From positions 21,119 through 85,118 of the forward strand of contig NZ_FOHX01000012.1 in the NCBI RefSeq assembly GCF_900111685.1: DNA of 64,000 nt, in the 5' to 3' direction. Below are positions 33,301-41,622 of this stretch, piece after piece. Each line of letters starts with the position of its first letter. Positions within the stretch are counted from its first letter, which is position 1. The notes beneath the pieces are model-generated. The model searched no databases. It saw nothing but the letters and a program-made list of their open reading frames with translations, and was not told the origin of the DNA. The position numbers and the translations under genes were made by a program. Source of the stretch: Nonomuraea wenchangensis. Its GTDB lineage: Bacteria > Actinomycetota > Actinomycetes > Streptosporangiales > Streptosporangiaceae.

Positions 33301-35876
33301 TCCCCGCCGATCTCCATGGACAGGACGGGCTTGCCGGTCATTTCGCCGGTGAGGCCGGACAGGGTGTGGCCGGGCCCGACCTCTAGGAGCAGGTCGACGG
33401 ATCCGGCGAGGGACTCGACCGCCTGCCGGTAGAGGACCGGCGCGGTGAGCTGGGCGGTGAGCATGGCCGCGACGTCGTCGCCCGGCTTGAGCGGGGCTCC
33501 GGTGATCGTCGAGTGGACGGTGCCTCTCGGCTCCGCGAACGGGACGTCCGCGAGGTGCCCGCGGAACACCGGCTCGGCGGCGGCGAAGGCGGGCGAGTGG
33601 AAGGCGTGGCTCACGTCGAGGCGGCGATGCCGGATGCCCGCCTCGTCGCAGCGGCCGGCCAGGCGGTCGAGCTCTTCCAGGGGTCCGGCGACGACCGAGG
33701 CGTGCCCGTGGTCGGCGGCCACCACGAGGCTCGTGCCGGTGACCAGCGCGCTCGCGGCCTCGTGCGAGGCGAGCAGGGAGAGCATGCCGGTGCCGGGCGC
33801 GCCGTACTCGGACATGATGCGGCCACGGGCGGAGGCGAGATCCACGGCGGCGTCGTGGCCGAGTACCTCCGCCCAGGCGAGCGCGGCGATCTCACCGAGG
33901 CTGTGCCCGGCGGCGCCACCGGCGACGACCCCGAGCGCGTCGAGCCAGCGCAGCCCGGCGAGAGCAGCGGCAACGATCAGCGGCTGCGCCACCGCCGTAT
34001 CCGGCACCCGAGCGGCAGGATCGGGAAGCTCGGCCATGAGAACGGCGAGCTGCCCGGGATGGGGGGCGCCCTGGCCGGGGACGCGGGGGACCCGGCTTGG
34101 CAGGGGCGCGCCCTGACCGGGGAAGAGCAGGCCCACGCGGCCGGGGGTGCCGATGCCGAGGGCGATGCCGGAGGCGATGCGGAAGTCGACCCGTTCGTCG
34201 CCCGCCAGCAGCCGTCCTGCTGTCGCCGCGCGGCGCGCGAGCTGGCCCGCGTCGGCGGCCACGAGGGCGACGCGGAAGCGCCTGAACGGTCCCGCCGCAC
34301 GCTCCGCCAGCTCAGCGGCGAGGTCGGCGTGCTCGGCAAAGGAGATCTGCCCGGCCAGCCGCTCGATCCGCGCCAGCTCGGCGGCCAGCTCGTCACGGTC
34401 GTCGGAGGCGAACACGAACACCTCGGCGTCAGGCGCCGGAGCCGTGAGCACCCGTTCCACGGCGGTGAGGCTCCGTCGCCTTCCGGGCGCGGCGCTCTCC
34501 AGCGTGAGGTGGGTGTTGATCCCGCCGAACCCCATGGCGCTGACCCCGGCCCGCAACGGCTGGTCTTCGGGCCAGGGTTCGGCGGTGCGCACGATCCGCA
34601 GCGGCGCGCCGGGCTCGTCGAGCAGACCGTGCGGCGTGTCGCAGCCGGTCGTCGGCGGGATCACCTGCCGCTGGAGCGCCAGGACGGCCTTGAGCAGCCC
34701 GGCCACTCCGGCGGCAGCTTTGGTGTGGCCGATGTTGGCCTTGATCGACCCCAGCGCGGCGGGGCCCGTGGTACGCCTGCCGCGCTGGGCCTCGATCAGC
34801 GCGGCAATCTCGACGGCGTCGCCGACGGCGGTCCCGGTGCCATGGCCCTCGAAGCAGGCGACGGTCTCCGCGCCGTAACCGGCCTGCTCGTAGGCCCGCC
34901 GTATCGCCAGGAGCTGGCCCGCGCGCTCGGGCCTGGTGATGCCGCCCATGCCGTCCGACGACACGCCCCAGCCGTTGATCAGCGCGAGCGGGTGGCGGCC
35001 CGAGGCGAGCGCGTCGTCGGCCCGCATCAGGATGACCATCCCGCAGCCCTCTCCCGGCCAGAAGCCTGTGGGGTCGGCGTCGTAGACGCGCATCGCGTCA
35101 CGGGCGAGCGCGCCGGTGCGGGCGAAGCCAACGAGCTCGAAGGGGTCGAGGCTCAGGTCGACTCCACCGGCGACCGCGACATCGATCTCCCCCGCCCGCA
35201 GCGCGCGGGCCGCGGTGACCACCGCGAGCAGCGAGGAGGAGCAGGCGCCGTCGACGGTGTAGCCGCCGCCGTGGAAGTCGTAGTGGTTGCAGATGCGCCC
35301 GGCGATGGTGTTGGCGAGGCCGCCCGCCAGGCTCTCGTCGTTCGGCTCTGGGAAGGGCGCTTTGAAAGCCCGCTCGAACGCGGCCACGAACGCGGCCTGC
35401 CGTTCCGCCTCCCACCCCTCCTCCCCCAGCGCCTGCTGGAGCAGCCTGCGGACGTACGGCCAGCGCAGCCGGAGCCCGCCCGCCCGGGCGAACTCGCCGT
35501 TCATGGTGTTGCCGATGACGACGCCGACCCGGTCGCGGTCGAGTCCCTTGCCGTCGGCGAACCCCGCTGAGGCGAGTGCGTCGGCCGCGACCTCCAGCGC
35601 CAGCCAGTGGGCGGTGTCGGTGACGCGGTGCACGGGGCCAGGAACCCTGAACCTGGCCCGGTCGAACGCCCAGCCTTCAAGGACGGCGGCGTGGCGCGCG
35701 TAGGTGCTGTCGGTCTCCGGCACGGACGGAGCGCGGTAGTCGTCGAGGTTGAGCCGCCCCGGAGGCAGCGGCCTGAAGGCGCGTCGCCCGGACATCACCA
35801 GTTCCCACAGGCGGTCGAGGTCATCCGCGTCCGGATACCGGCACGAGGCGCCCACGATGGCGATGGGGTGGAGCAT
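30297..35876 (-). CDS. pksE: Enediyne polyketide synthase (PksE), KS-AT-ACP-KR-DH-PPTase
   Basis: 1859 residues, the usual size. Ketosynthase at the N-terminus with active Cys in DGACSSSL (Cys212), EGHGTGTAVGDAVEI and NIGHTKAAAG; acyltransferase GHSLGEIAALAWAE (~655); ACP Ser in LHLNSLRVVQL (~962); ketoreductase VTGGGKGIGFQTAL (~1185); dehydratase around LIDGLRVLPAVVAMELM (~1450); C-terminal phosphopantetheinyl transferase WTVRECLSKHG (~1795), which activates its own ACP. It iteratively makes the linear polyene precursor of the enediyne core. All catalytic motifs look intact. Six nt downstream of unbU and overlapping tebC. Nine- versus ten-membered type cannot be decided by eye. Confidence 0.96.
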   Translation of the reverse strand: MLHPIAIVGASCRYPDADDLDRLWELVMSGRRAFRPLPPGRLNLDDYRAPSVPETDSTYARHAAVLEGWAFDRARFRVPGPVHRVTDTAHWLALEVAADALASAGFADGKGLDRDRVGVVIGNTMNGEFARAGGLRLRWPYVRRLLQQALGEEGWEAERQAAFVAAFERAFKAPFPEPNDESLAGGLANTIAGRICNHYDFHGGGYTVDGACSSSLLAVVTAARALRAGEIDVAVAGGVDLSLDPFELVGFARTGALARDAMRVYDADPTGFWPGEGCGMVILMRADDALASGRHPLALINGWGVSSDGMGGITRPERAGQLLAIRRAYEQAGYGAETVACFEGHGTGTAVGDAVEIAALIEAQRGRRTTGPAALGSIKANIGHTKAAAGVAGLLKAVLALQRQVIPPTTGCDTPHGLLDEPGAPLRIVRTAEPWPEDQPLRAGVSAMGFGGINTHLTLESAAPGRRRSLTAVERVLTAPAPDAEVFVFASDDRDELAAELARIERLAGQISFAEHADLAAELAERAAGPFRRFRVALVAADAGQLARRAATAGRLLAGDERVDFRIASGIALGIGTPGRVGLLFPGQGAPLPSRVPRVPGQGAPHPGQLAVLMAELPDPAARVPDTAVAQPLIVAAALAGLRWLDALGVVAGGAAGHSLGEIAALAWAEVLGHDAAVDLASARGRIMSEYGAPGTGMLSLLASHEAASALVTGTSLVVAADHGHASVVAGPLEELDRLAGRCDEAGIRHRRLDVSHAFHSPAFAAAEPVFRGHLADVPFAEPRGTVHSTITGAPLKPGDDVAAMLTAQLTAPVLYRQAVESLAGSVDLLLEVGPGHTLSGLTGEMTGKPVLSMEIGGESDVPLCGVAAALHALGAATDLRPLFEGRFHRPFDLQRERVFLESPCEQAPVLPAVPRQLPEEESQIAVTHGDPASAVRDLVAVALELPAEAIDDGDRLLSDLHLNSLRVVQLAAQAAASCGRAVPVEPLVLADVTVTDLIAYIEALPEADADADAGFPGVAPWHRLLRRRLSPAAVAGETVDLTWRVGGGGPLRAEIEPSLHLGEAEAEAELYFLPEDPDDDAVAGLVAAARSAVDLHRPLTVVDHGDTASGFLAGICQEHPGQAMRWIGVSGAGAAPAVRGLLRRPASGFSELVVATGEVNDVSYEPLPTPAAGSPIGPDDVVLVTGGGKGIGFQTALSLGRATGAFLVLLGRSDPAADEELAANLAALDGVRHAYARADVTDRAALRAALARATAVSGPVTVVVHSSGINEPRRFLDLGDDDYARHSAPKHEALRHLLDLLDLGCLRVLVTYGSVIGRFGLPGEAHYALANGRLRELARVLAARLPGCVVRNIDWTAWSGAGMGERLDVLDGLMRAGVVPLPVERGLDLLHEALSGPPGTWNVLATGRLPQLQSAPGPGPESGFARIPVFVPGVEAVAEVDLDPVRDGYLADHLIDGLRVLPAVVAMELMARTAELLTGERPAHLADCAFDRPVIVPEEGRTLRVCALARGEDAVEVVVRSDETGYAVDHFSARVMRTPGGPGLTVPSGPRAEQPLHRGRQLYGPTFFHGPLFQRLRHYEHLEATACVAVLDADRRWDPAERLVLGDPTVNDAAIHVLQACVPNRRLLPVACEAFALHSSAETPELVLSAAERHRRGTDHVYDVIVRDRRGWPVMSWRGLCLRDIGPLEPPAWPAVLVGPYLQRSIEALLPDSPVQVGVTPKTGGRTAGRGSETDRGVRRSHLDRWVLRVTGPAALACDWEWVEPGIEIHPQALAAARQIAELTGEPSEHTAARLWTVRECLSKHGHALSQAPLTVQGAYEQGWLLLRSGFTQLACSVLQVEGESRPIAVSVMVKGGS

Positions 35877-35882
35877 GGTGGA

Positions 35883-36815
35883 TCACGTCCTGTTCGCGGC
35901 GAGCGGTCCGCCGCTCAGCGCGGGCTCGGGCTCGGAGGCGGTGGTCTGCCGCTGCTGCCGCAGCGAGAGCGTGGCCAGGGCCACGCCGCGGACGGCGCAG
36001 ACGATGACCAGGGCGAAGAACAATCCGAAGGAGATGTGCAGGTGGACCAGGAGGCCGTAGGTGGCCGCGGCGGCGACGCCGAAGAGCACCTGGCGTCCCG
36101 GCTTCATCGGTGTCGTCCCCGGGTCGGTGATCATGTAGTTGGTGAAGAGGATGAAGGCGGTCCCGGTCATGACGGTGAGGGCGGTGACCGTGGCCGTGCC
36201 GTCGATCGCGGTGCGGATCACCGCTTGGGCCGCGAACGCGCCAGCCCAGCCGAGGATGAGCGGCACCTTCTTGGTCAGCATCGCATTGAGCATCGTCCCC
36301 GAGGCGAGGATGACGAGGGGCAGCCCCCAGTCGACCGGCCCGCTCACCCACTCGGTGAAGTGGTACGGCGGAGCGATCCCCACCCAGGGGAAGGCCAGCA
36401 GGACGACGACGATCCCGAAGTTCGACGGGTTGAGCACGTGCTTGTAAGCGCCGCGCAGCCGCACCCTGATGAGGTACTTGCTGGCGATCGCCACGACGAC
36501 CGCGAACATCACGGGCACGAGCCGGTCGTTGGCGTAGAGGAGCATCGCGCAGGCCAGGCCGCTGATGTGCGCGGGCAGGAGGAAGTCGACGAGGCCGCGG
36601 AACCCGCCGCCCGCGTACTTGACCGGCCGGCCCGTGGCGGTCGCGTCGATCTTCTCCAGCGCCAGTTCGGCGAGGTAGGCGACGGCGAGGGCGGCGATCG
36701 GGGTGGCGAAGGCCTGCTCGAACCCGAGGACGGTGTGTCCGAGGATGTTGAACGCGGTGATGGAGACGGCGAACCTGCGCAGGGCGCTGGTGCGCGGGTC
36801 GGGCTTGCCTGTCAT
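35883..36815 (-). CDS. Enediyne cassette membrane protein UnbU
   Basis: 310 residues with eight or more membrane segments (LAVAYLAELALEKIDATATG, HVLNPSNFGIVVVLLAFPWV, FTNYMITDPGTTPMKPGRQV). NPSNFG and MITDPGTTP resemble the RnfD/NqrB electron-transport membrane subunits, as noted for UnbU proteins of enediyne cassettes. The role in warhead formation is not established; a redox or transport function is inferred. Start ATG overlaps the unbV stop (ATGA). Confidence 0.88.
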   Translation of the reverse strand: MTGKPDPRTSALRRFAVSITAFNILGHTVLGFEQAFATPIAALAVAYLAELALEKIDATATGRPVKYAGGGFRGLVDFLLPAHISGLACAMLLYANDRLVPVMFAVVVAIASKYLIRVRLRGAYKHVLNPSNFGIVVVLLAFPWVGIAPPYHFTEWVSGPVDWGLPLVILASGTMLNAMLTKKVPLILGWAGAFAAQAVIRTAIDGTATVTALTVMTGTAFILFTNYMITDPGTTPMKPGRQVLFGVAAAATYGLLVHLHISFGLFFALVIVCAVRGVALATLSLRQQRQTTASEPEPALSGGPLAANRT

Positions 36816-38713
36816 CGGGTGATCTCCCGTGCTGATCCGTCGGAGTTGAGCTGCAGGGTGTGCCAGCCGGGCGCGAGCCGCACGTCGGCGCTGCGCTGCT
36901 TGCCGCAGGTGTCGCGCCAGCGCACGGTGATCTCGGCGGTCGTGCTGCCGGCCGCCAGGCTCAGCAGGACTTCCGGTGCGGAGACGCCGGCGTGGCCGCC
37001 CGCCGGGTAGAGCTGGGTGGTGGCGAGCCCGGCCGCGCCGGAGTGCACCTGGACGCTCGCACCGATGGCGGGCGTGGTGGCCGTGGACGGGGCGGCGCAC
37101 AAGCCCGCCGGCCGTACGAGGGCGAGACCCAGGTACGGGCGGTCGGCGGCCCGGGTGTTGTGGAAGTAGGCGGACTGCCGCCACTGGTTGGCGACGGCGA
37201 AGTCGAGGCGGCCGTCGCGGTCGGTGTCGCCGAGGGCGAAGCCGCGGCTGGGTCCGCGTTCGTCGACGCCGAGCTCTGCGGACAGGTCGGTATGGCGTCC
37301 GCCGGGTCCCTGGACGAAGAAGCGGTTGGGGTTGTCCCCCGACAGGTCGTCGGTCCGGCCGAAGCGGGGCCACATCGACGGGTTCCAGAGGAGCTCGTCG
37401 TTGGTCATGGCAAGTTCCTGCAGTTCGGGCCAGCGGTTGGTCTCGCCCTTGATGAAGCCGGTGGCCTGGAGGATCTGGGTGCGGCCGTCGCCCGCGAAGT
37501 CGCCGATCTTCATGTCCCAGCCCCAGCCGGATCTGGAGATCCCCATGGGCTCGCTGCGATCGTCGTAGCGCGCGGTGGCGCCGTCGAAGACCGCGCGGCC
37601 GCGGCTGATCCAGGCGAAGTTGCTCTCGTGGAGCGCGAAGTTCTCGGTGATGTTGCTGACGACCATGTCGGGGGCGCCGTCGTGGTTGAGGTCGGAGAAG
37701 GCGATGCCCATGCCTTTGAAGGAGTCGCGGCCGAGTGTCTTCGACTTGGGCGTGTCGAAGTGGCGGACGCCTTCGACGATCTGGAAGCGCGGCTTGCCCG
37801 CGGTCGAGAGGTTGCGCAGCAGCCGGTCGGGGCCGAAGTCGTTGGCGACGTACAGCTCGGGAAGGCCGTCTCCGTCGAGGTCCTGGGCGCCGAGTGCGAG
37901 GGTCCAGCCGTCGGCCATGTCGGGGGTGAAGGCGGAGGCGGCGTCGCCGTACCGGGTGCCGGGGGCGGTGCCGCCGCGCCACAGCAGGAGCCGGTTCTTG
38001 CCGCCGTTGTAGGCGGCCGACATGGAGTCCTGCATCTGGAGCTCGTCCTGGATCGCGGTGGGGTCGAGGACCCTGGCCCGGTCGGGGAAGTAGTTGCCGA
38101 GCGCGATGTCGGTGTGGCCGTCGCCGTCGAAGTCCCCAAGGGTGACGGCGTTGGTGTTCCAGACCTGGTACGGCTGGACGAGCTCCTCGACGGCGAAGGA
38201 CGACGCCGCGAGCTCCGGCCCCTGCCTGAGGTAGAGCACCGGTGAGCGGCCCCAGAAGTAGACGAGCAGGTCCTGGCGGCCGTCCTCGTCGTAGTCCCCC
38301 GGCACGCAGCCCATGGGGGCCATGGTCCTGTCGTACGGCAGGCCGCCCGGCCGCAGCTCGAAGCCGGAGAAGCGCTCCCCCGTGCCCGGGACGGCCATGA
38401 GCCGCACCGACTCGTCGCGCGGGTCGACCAGGCACAGGTCGTCGGCGCGGCCGTTGGCGTCGAGGTCGGCCAGCGCCACGGCGGCGCCGAGCGAGGAGAT
38501 CCAGTGGTCGATCTTCCGGTAAACGGGGGCGACCTCCCGGATGGAGCGCGTGGTGACATCGGTGTTGAGCGGGCTGCGCTGGAAGGAGAACTCCTTTGCG
38601 AGCGCCGACGCGGTGGCGGAGGAGACCTCGGGGAGCCGGCTGAGCTGCCAGCCGACGACGACGAGCGCGAGGGCCACGAGCTGGGCCACGCGGGAGCGGA
38701 GACGTCTGGTCAT
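36812..38713 (-). CDS. Enediyne cassette protein UnbV (FG-GAP/ASPIC-UnbV repeats)
   Basis: 633 residues. An N-terminal membrane anchor or signal (LVALALVVVGWQLSRL) is followed by FG-GAP repeats with calcium-binding loops such as GDFDGDGHTDIALGNYF, GAQDLDGDGLPELYVANDFG and FSDLNHDGAPDMVVSN. The C-terminus has the ASPIC/UnbV domain (VQVHSGAAGLATTQLYPAGG). Extracytoplasmic beta-propeller by prediction. Always associated with enediyne cassettes in this context; biochemical function unknown. ATGA overlap with unbL upstream. Confidence 0.9.
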   Translation of the reverse strand: MTRRLRSRVAQLVALALVVVGWQLSRLPEVSSATASALAKEFSFQRSPLNTDVTTRSIREVAPVYRKIDHWISSLGAAVALADLDANGRADDLCLVDPRDESVRLMAVPGTGERFSGFELRPGGLPYDRTMAPMGCVPGDYDEDGRQDLLVYFWGRSPVLYLRQGPELAASSFAVEELVQPYQVWNTNAVTLGDFDGDGHTDIALGNYFPDRARVLDPTAIQDELQMQDSMSAAYNGGKNRLLLWRGGTAPGTRYGDAASAFTPDMADGWTLALGAQDLDGDGLPELYVANDFGPDRLLRNLSTAGKPRFQIVEGVRHFDTPKSKTLGRDSFKGMGIAFSDLNHDGAPDMVVSNITENFALHESNFAWISRGRAVFDGATARYDDRSEPMGISRSGWGWDMKIGDFAGDGRTQILQATGFIKGETNRWPELQELAMTNDELLWNPSMWPRFGRTDDLSGDNPNRFFVQGPGGRHTDLSAELGVDERGPSRGFALGDTDRDGRLDFAVANQWRQSAYFHNTRAADRPYLGLALVRPAGLCAAPSTATTPAIGASVQVHSGAAGLATTQLYPAGGHAGVSAPEVLLSLAAGSTTAEITVRWRDTCGKQRSADVRLAPGWHTLQLNSDGSAREITR

Positions 38714-39660
38714 CGTGCGACACCTCCCGGGTGAAGGGACCAGGAACGGCGGATCTGCTCGCGCCAGCGCTCGTAGGTGGCCGGGGTGTCCGGTTTGTCC
38801 GCGAGTTTCGCGAGCGCGTCATCGGTCCAGGCGGCGGCCTGCGCGACGGTGGCTCCGGTCAGGTGGGTCACCGCGTCGGCGCAGCTCTGCGGGACATGAC
38901 CGGACAGGTGACGGGCTTTGGCGGCGAAGGCGGCGCCCTGGGCCAGGTGGGGCCGGTGGTGTCCGCAAGCCTGGACCAGCCGTTCCAAGCCTGCGGGCGA
39001 CTGCGCGCCCGTGTAGCAGGCGGCGAGCCCGATGCCTGCCCACAGATCGGCGCGGCGGGAGGAGGCGAAGCCGTCGATCACCTCGCTGACGCGGGCGGGG
39101 TCGGCGCCGGCGTAGAACCACAGCGCCCGGCCGACGCCCTGGTCGCGAATCGGCCGGGCCGCCGTGCGGGCGGCACGTTCCACCGCTCCGTGGAAGACGG
39201 CGCCGGGACGGAAGAACGCCTCGTGGAAGCCCCAGCCGTCCCAGGCGAGCCAGCGCAGGATCCGGGTGTGCGCGCGTACGCCGGTCCAGGGGGTCAGGCG
39301 CAGGCGGGCGTAGGCCCAGCCGACGCCGACGTGGATGAGGTGCGTGTAGCGGTCATCGGTGCAACGGTGCAGACGCGCCACCCGCCGCCCGCCGCTGAGG
39401 GTGAGGAGGTCGAGGAGGGCGGAGCTCATCGCGGCGCCTTCGACGGCGAAGCCGTACAAGACGGGGTCGGCGTCGGCGGGGCTGAGCCGTTCCGGGCCGC
39501 CCTGGACCACCGCGTTGTACCCGGTGGCGAAGGCGCGCACGACCGCTTCGAGCTTCGGGCGCACGTCCGCCGCCCCCTGGTGGAAGCCCCGCTTGGCCAT
39601 GTCGAGATCGCCCGGGCCGAGAAGCAGGGGACGCCGCATCCATGAACCGATAGTCCGCAT
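38710..39660 (-). CDS. Enediyne cassette protein UnbL (DUF1702 family)
   Basis: 316 residues, soluble, helical, with FHEAFFRPGAVFHGAVERA, DQGVGRALWFYAGADPARVS and ADLWAGIGLAACYTGAQSPA, which are hallmarks of DUF1702. First gene of the cassette in the canonical order unbL-unbV-unbU-pksE-tebC. Its function is not established. ATG 39660 is preceded by GAGG at nine nt. An ATG at 39600 (MAKRGFHQG) is a possible shorter start. Confidence 0.88.
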   Translation of the reverse strand: MRTIGSWMRRPLLLGPGDLDMAKRGFHQGAADVRPKLEAVVRAFATGYNAVVQGGPERLSPADADPVLYGFAVEGAAMSSALLDLLTLSGGRRVARLHRCTDDRYTHLIHVGVGWAYARLRLTPWTGVRAHTRILRWLAWDGWGFHEAFFRPGAVFHGAVERAARTAARPIRDQGVGRALWFYAGADPARVSEVIDGFASSRRADLWAGIGLAACYTGAQSPAGLERLVQACGHHRPHLAQGAAFAAKARHLSGHVPQSCADAVTHLTGATVAQAAAWTDDALAKLADKPDTPATYERWREQIRRSWSLHPGGVAR

Positions 39661-39703
39661 CTGCAGGTGCCTCTTTTACGCGAGAAAGAGCGTTACAAAG
39701 GGC

Positions 39704-39732
39704 ACCAAACAACAGCGTTCAAAAGGTGTCAA
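39704..39732 (-). promoter_or_regulatory. Possible promoter of the enediyne operon
   Basis: Minus strand -35 TTGACA (39732-39727), 17 nt spacer, -10 TTTGGT (39709-39704), which is a poor hexamer. It is 44 nt before the unbL ATG in an AT-richer stretch. No copy of the HxlR-type or ArsR-type operators is present, so the cassette is not obviously part of those regulons. Confidence 0.35.
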
Positions 39733-39832
39733 CCGGCGTTTTCCCCGGAATGGCAGCCATCCAGGGGATACCAATCCTGAAAGGATCTTTTGAATAATGC
39801 GCCGTGACGGCCGCATTACCATGCGCACAAAA

Positions 39833-39868
39833 GGCTCCGCCCCCGGCAGTTCTGCCGGGGGCGGAGCC
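39833..39868 (-). terminator. Strong intrinsic-type terminator
   Basis: A perfect 16-bp stem (GGCTCCGCCCCCGGCA and its complement) with GTTC loop. Read on the minus strand it is followed by TTTTGTGC. It begins 10 nt after the SRPBCC stop codon and separates that gene from the enediyne operon promoter. Confidence 0.9.
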
Positions 39869-39877
39869 GAGGTTACG

Positions 39878-40339
39878 TCAGGCGCGCAGCGCGGCCTCCA
39901 ACCTGCCCAGGATGAGCGGCCAGCCGCTCCGATGGGCCAGGTAGGCGTCGCTCAGCAGGGGGGCGAGGTTCTCCCAGCCCCGATGCGTCATCTCGACACG
40001 CGTCAGCGCCGGGCCGAGCTCCTTGAAGAGCAGTTCGACCTCGGTGAAGACCGGGCCTTCTATGACCTCCCACGTGAAGACGACCAGGCGGGGCGGTTCC
40101 CAGGTGAGGATATGGCCCCAGTCGTTTTCCCTGCCGTCGTCGAGCACTTCATAGATCCGGCCGCCCACCCATTCTTCCAGGCAGACGTCCCGCACCTTTC
40201 CCGGCTCCATCGAAAACGAGTCGATCGGCCACCAGGTGGCGAGCTTCTTGGTGAAAGTTCCGAAAGTGCGACTTTGATCGGCTTCAACAATGACCGCGTG
40301 CCGGATGGGTTCAATTCCGGCCTCAATGGGGGTATTCAT
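39878..40339 (-). CDS. SRPBCC/AHSA1-like (START-fold) protein
   Basis: 153 residues. An Aha1/START-type ligand-binding fold: RHAVIVEADQSRTFGTFTKK near the start, ATWWPIDSF, GGRIYEVLDDGRENDWGHIL, TWEPPRLVVFTW and EVELLFKELGPALTRVEMTH. Proteins of this kind are routinely encoded beside small ArsR regulators, as here (52 nt downstream of one). Ligand unknown. The start at ATG 40339 is chosen by homology; its ribosome-binding site is weak. Confidence 0.85.
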   Translation of the reverse strand: MNTPIEAGIEPIRHAVIVEADQSRTFGTFTKKLATWWPIDSFSMEPGKVRDVCLEEWVGGRIYEVLDDGRENDWGHILTWEPPRLVVFTWEVIEGPVFTEVELLFKELGPALTRVEMTHRGWENLAPLLSDAYLAHRSGWPLILGRLEAALRA

Positions 40340-40391
40340 CGACGTGATCCCTGCAGGCGGCGAAATTACCTCACCAAGTGTGCCAGATCGG

Positions 40392-40730
40392 TCACCCGGC
40401 CGCCTTCTCATCGCGTGTTCCCGCCTCGTCGCCCTCGATGGACGCACGGACCCTGGTCATGCTCTCCTGCCACAGCGACTCGACGACCTCGCGAAGCTGC
40501 TGCAGGGCGTCTTCGCTGGCCCGATAGATTCGTTTGGTGCCGTCGCGGCGCTCGATGATCAGACCGGCGTCCTTGAGCACCTGGAGATGCTGGGAGACGG
40601 CCGACCTCGTCACCTCGAAGTGCTCCGCGATCCGGCCGGCGGGGAGCTCCTCCGCGGCGACGAGGCGCAGGATCGCACGCCGCCGGGGCTCGGCGATCGC
40701 CCGCAGCACCTCGTCAACGTCTCCGCTCAT
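40392..40730 (-). CDS. ArsR-family regulator (SRPBCC-associated type)
   Basis: 112 residues, single winged helix: VDEVLRAIAEPRRRAILRLV, GRIAEHFEVTRSAVSQHLQV, AGLIIERRDGTKRIYR, and a short helical tail. No metal-binding CxC motif. Start 40730 has AGG nine nt upstream; ATG at 40739 is in frame without a ribosome-binding site. Cotranscribed with SRPBCC gene from promoter P3. Same subtype as the regulator at 24.0-24.7 kb, whose neighbourhood carries promoter P2 of the same family, so either could bind the shared motif. Confidence 0.92.
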   Translation of the reverse strand: MSGDVDEVLRAIAEPRRRAILRLVAAEELPAGRIAEHFEVTRSAVSQHLQVLKDAGLIIERRDGTKRIYRASEDALQQLREVVESLWQESMTRVRASIEGDEAGTRDEKAAG

Positions 40731-40794
40731 GGCGCTCATCCTAGTTAGCGGCGCGCCCGGTCAAGGCCTGAGCGCCGCAGATCGCGATATGGGG

Positions 40795-40828
40795 AGCGTA
40801 TGCGCGCCTTGCGTAAGCGTCAACTGTC
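40795..40828 (-). promoter_or_regulatory. GACAG-TTGACG family promoter P3
   Basis: Minus strand CGACAG, -35 TTGACG (40823-40818), 17-nt spacer beginning CTTACGCAAG, -10 TACGCT (40800-40795). Predicted transcription start near 40788, ~58 nt before the ArsR start codon. Confidence 0.65.
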
Positions 40829-40849
40829 GGAAGCCGCGGTGATCGCGTC

Positions 40850-41578
40850 CTACCTGGCCGCGCGCACGAGTTCCTCCCTGTGTTCGGCGTGACGCACCGG
40901 ACGCGGCCTCCTGATCGGCGGTCTCCCGGCCTCGCAGGGCAGCCGTTGGAGGCGCCACTCCAGCATGCCCTCTTCCAGCGGCCGCGCGCACCTGCCGTGC
41001 GAGCGCAGCAGCCACACGGCCTCCATCGCGAGCAGGCAGTGAGAGCTGCGGCAGTAGGTGACCACCTCGACCCCGACCGGGATCTCGGCCATCCGTTCGC
41101 GCAGGTCCTCCAAGGGGATCGACACAGCGCCGGGAATGTGCGCCGTGCCGTACTCGACGACCGGCCGCACGTCGATCAGCATCGTCCGGCCGTCGCCCCT
41201 GCGACGCAGGAGTTCCTCTCTGGTCATCACCGCCTCGGGGGTGTCCATGAGCGACCAGGCGCGCACCGTGTCCGGTTCGAGGGCGCGCTTCTTGGACACT
41301 CTGCGCAGGTTCGCGTAGAGCAGCGCCACGTCCTCACCCGCCAGCCGGTAGAAGATCCGGGTGCCTTCCCTCCTGCTGCACACCAGGCCCGCGTCGCGTA
41401 ACACCTTGAGCTGGGCGGAGGTGTTGCCGATGGGCATCTTCGCGGTGCCGGCCAGGTCGTCGACACTGCGTTCCGCCTGGGAGAGCAGGTCGAGCAGGTG
41501 GAGCCGCGCGGGGTTGGCCATCGCCTTGGCCACCCGGGCGAATTCGGCCAGAACTGCGTTCGCGCTGTCAGCGGACAT
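40850..41578 (-). CDS. ArsR-family repressor fused to a rhodanese domain (copy 2)
   Basis: 242 residues. ArsR helix-turn-helix in residues 10-100 (AMANPARLHLLDLLSQAERS, GNTSAQLKVLRDAGLVCSRR), rhodanese in ~120-220 (TMLIDVRPVVEYGTAHIPGA, TYCRSSHCLLAMEAV) and an Arg-rich tail. The rhodanese loop reads YCRSSHC, differing from copies 1 and 3 (YCRG-YC), and the HTH domain has its own Cys. It begins 45 nt downstream of the SQR stop and is probably cotranscribed. It may sense persulfide formed by the SQR product. Confidence 0.9.
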   Translation of the reverse strand: MSADSANAVLAEFARVAKAMANPARLHLLDLLSQAERSVDDLAGTAKMPIGNTSAQLKVLRDAGLVCSRREGTRIFYRLAGEDVALLYANLRRVSKKRALEPDTVRAWSLMDTPEAVMTREELLRRRGDGRTMLIDVRPVVEYGTAHIPGAVSIPLEDLRERMAEIPVGVEVVTYCRSSHCLLAMEAVWLLRSHGRCARPLEEGMLEWRLQRLPCEAGRPPIRRPRPVRHAEHREELVRAAR

Positions 41579-41622
41579 CCGGGCTGTGCCTTCCTTCTCC
41601 GTACTTGTCCGTCACCATTCCG

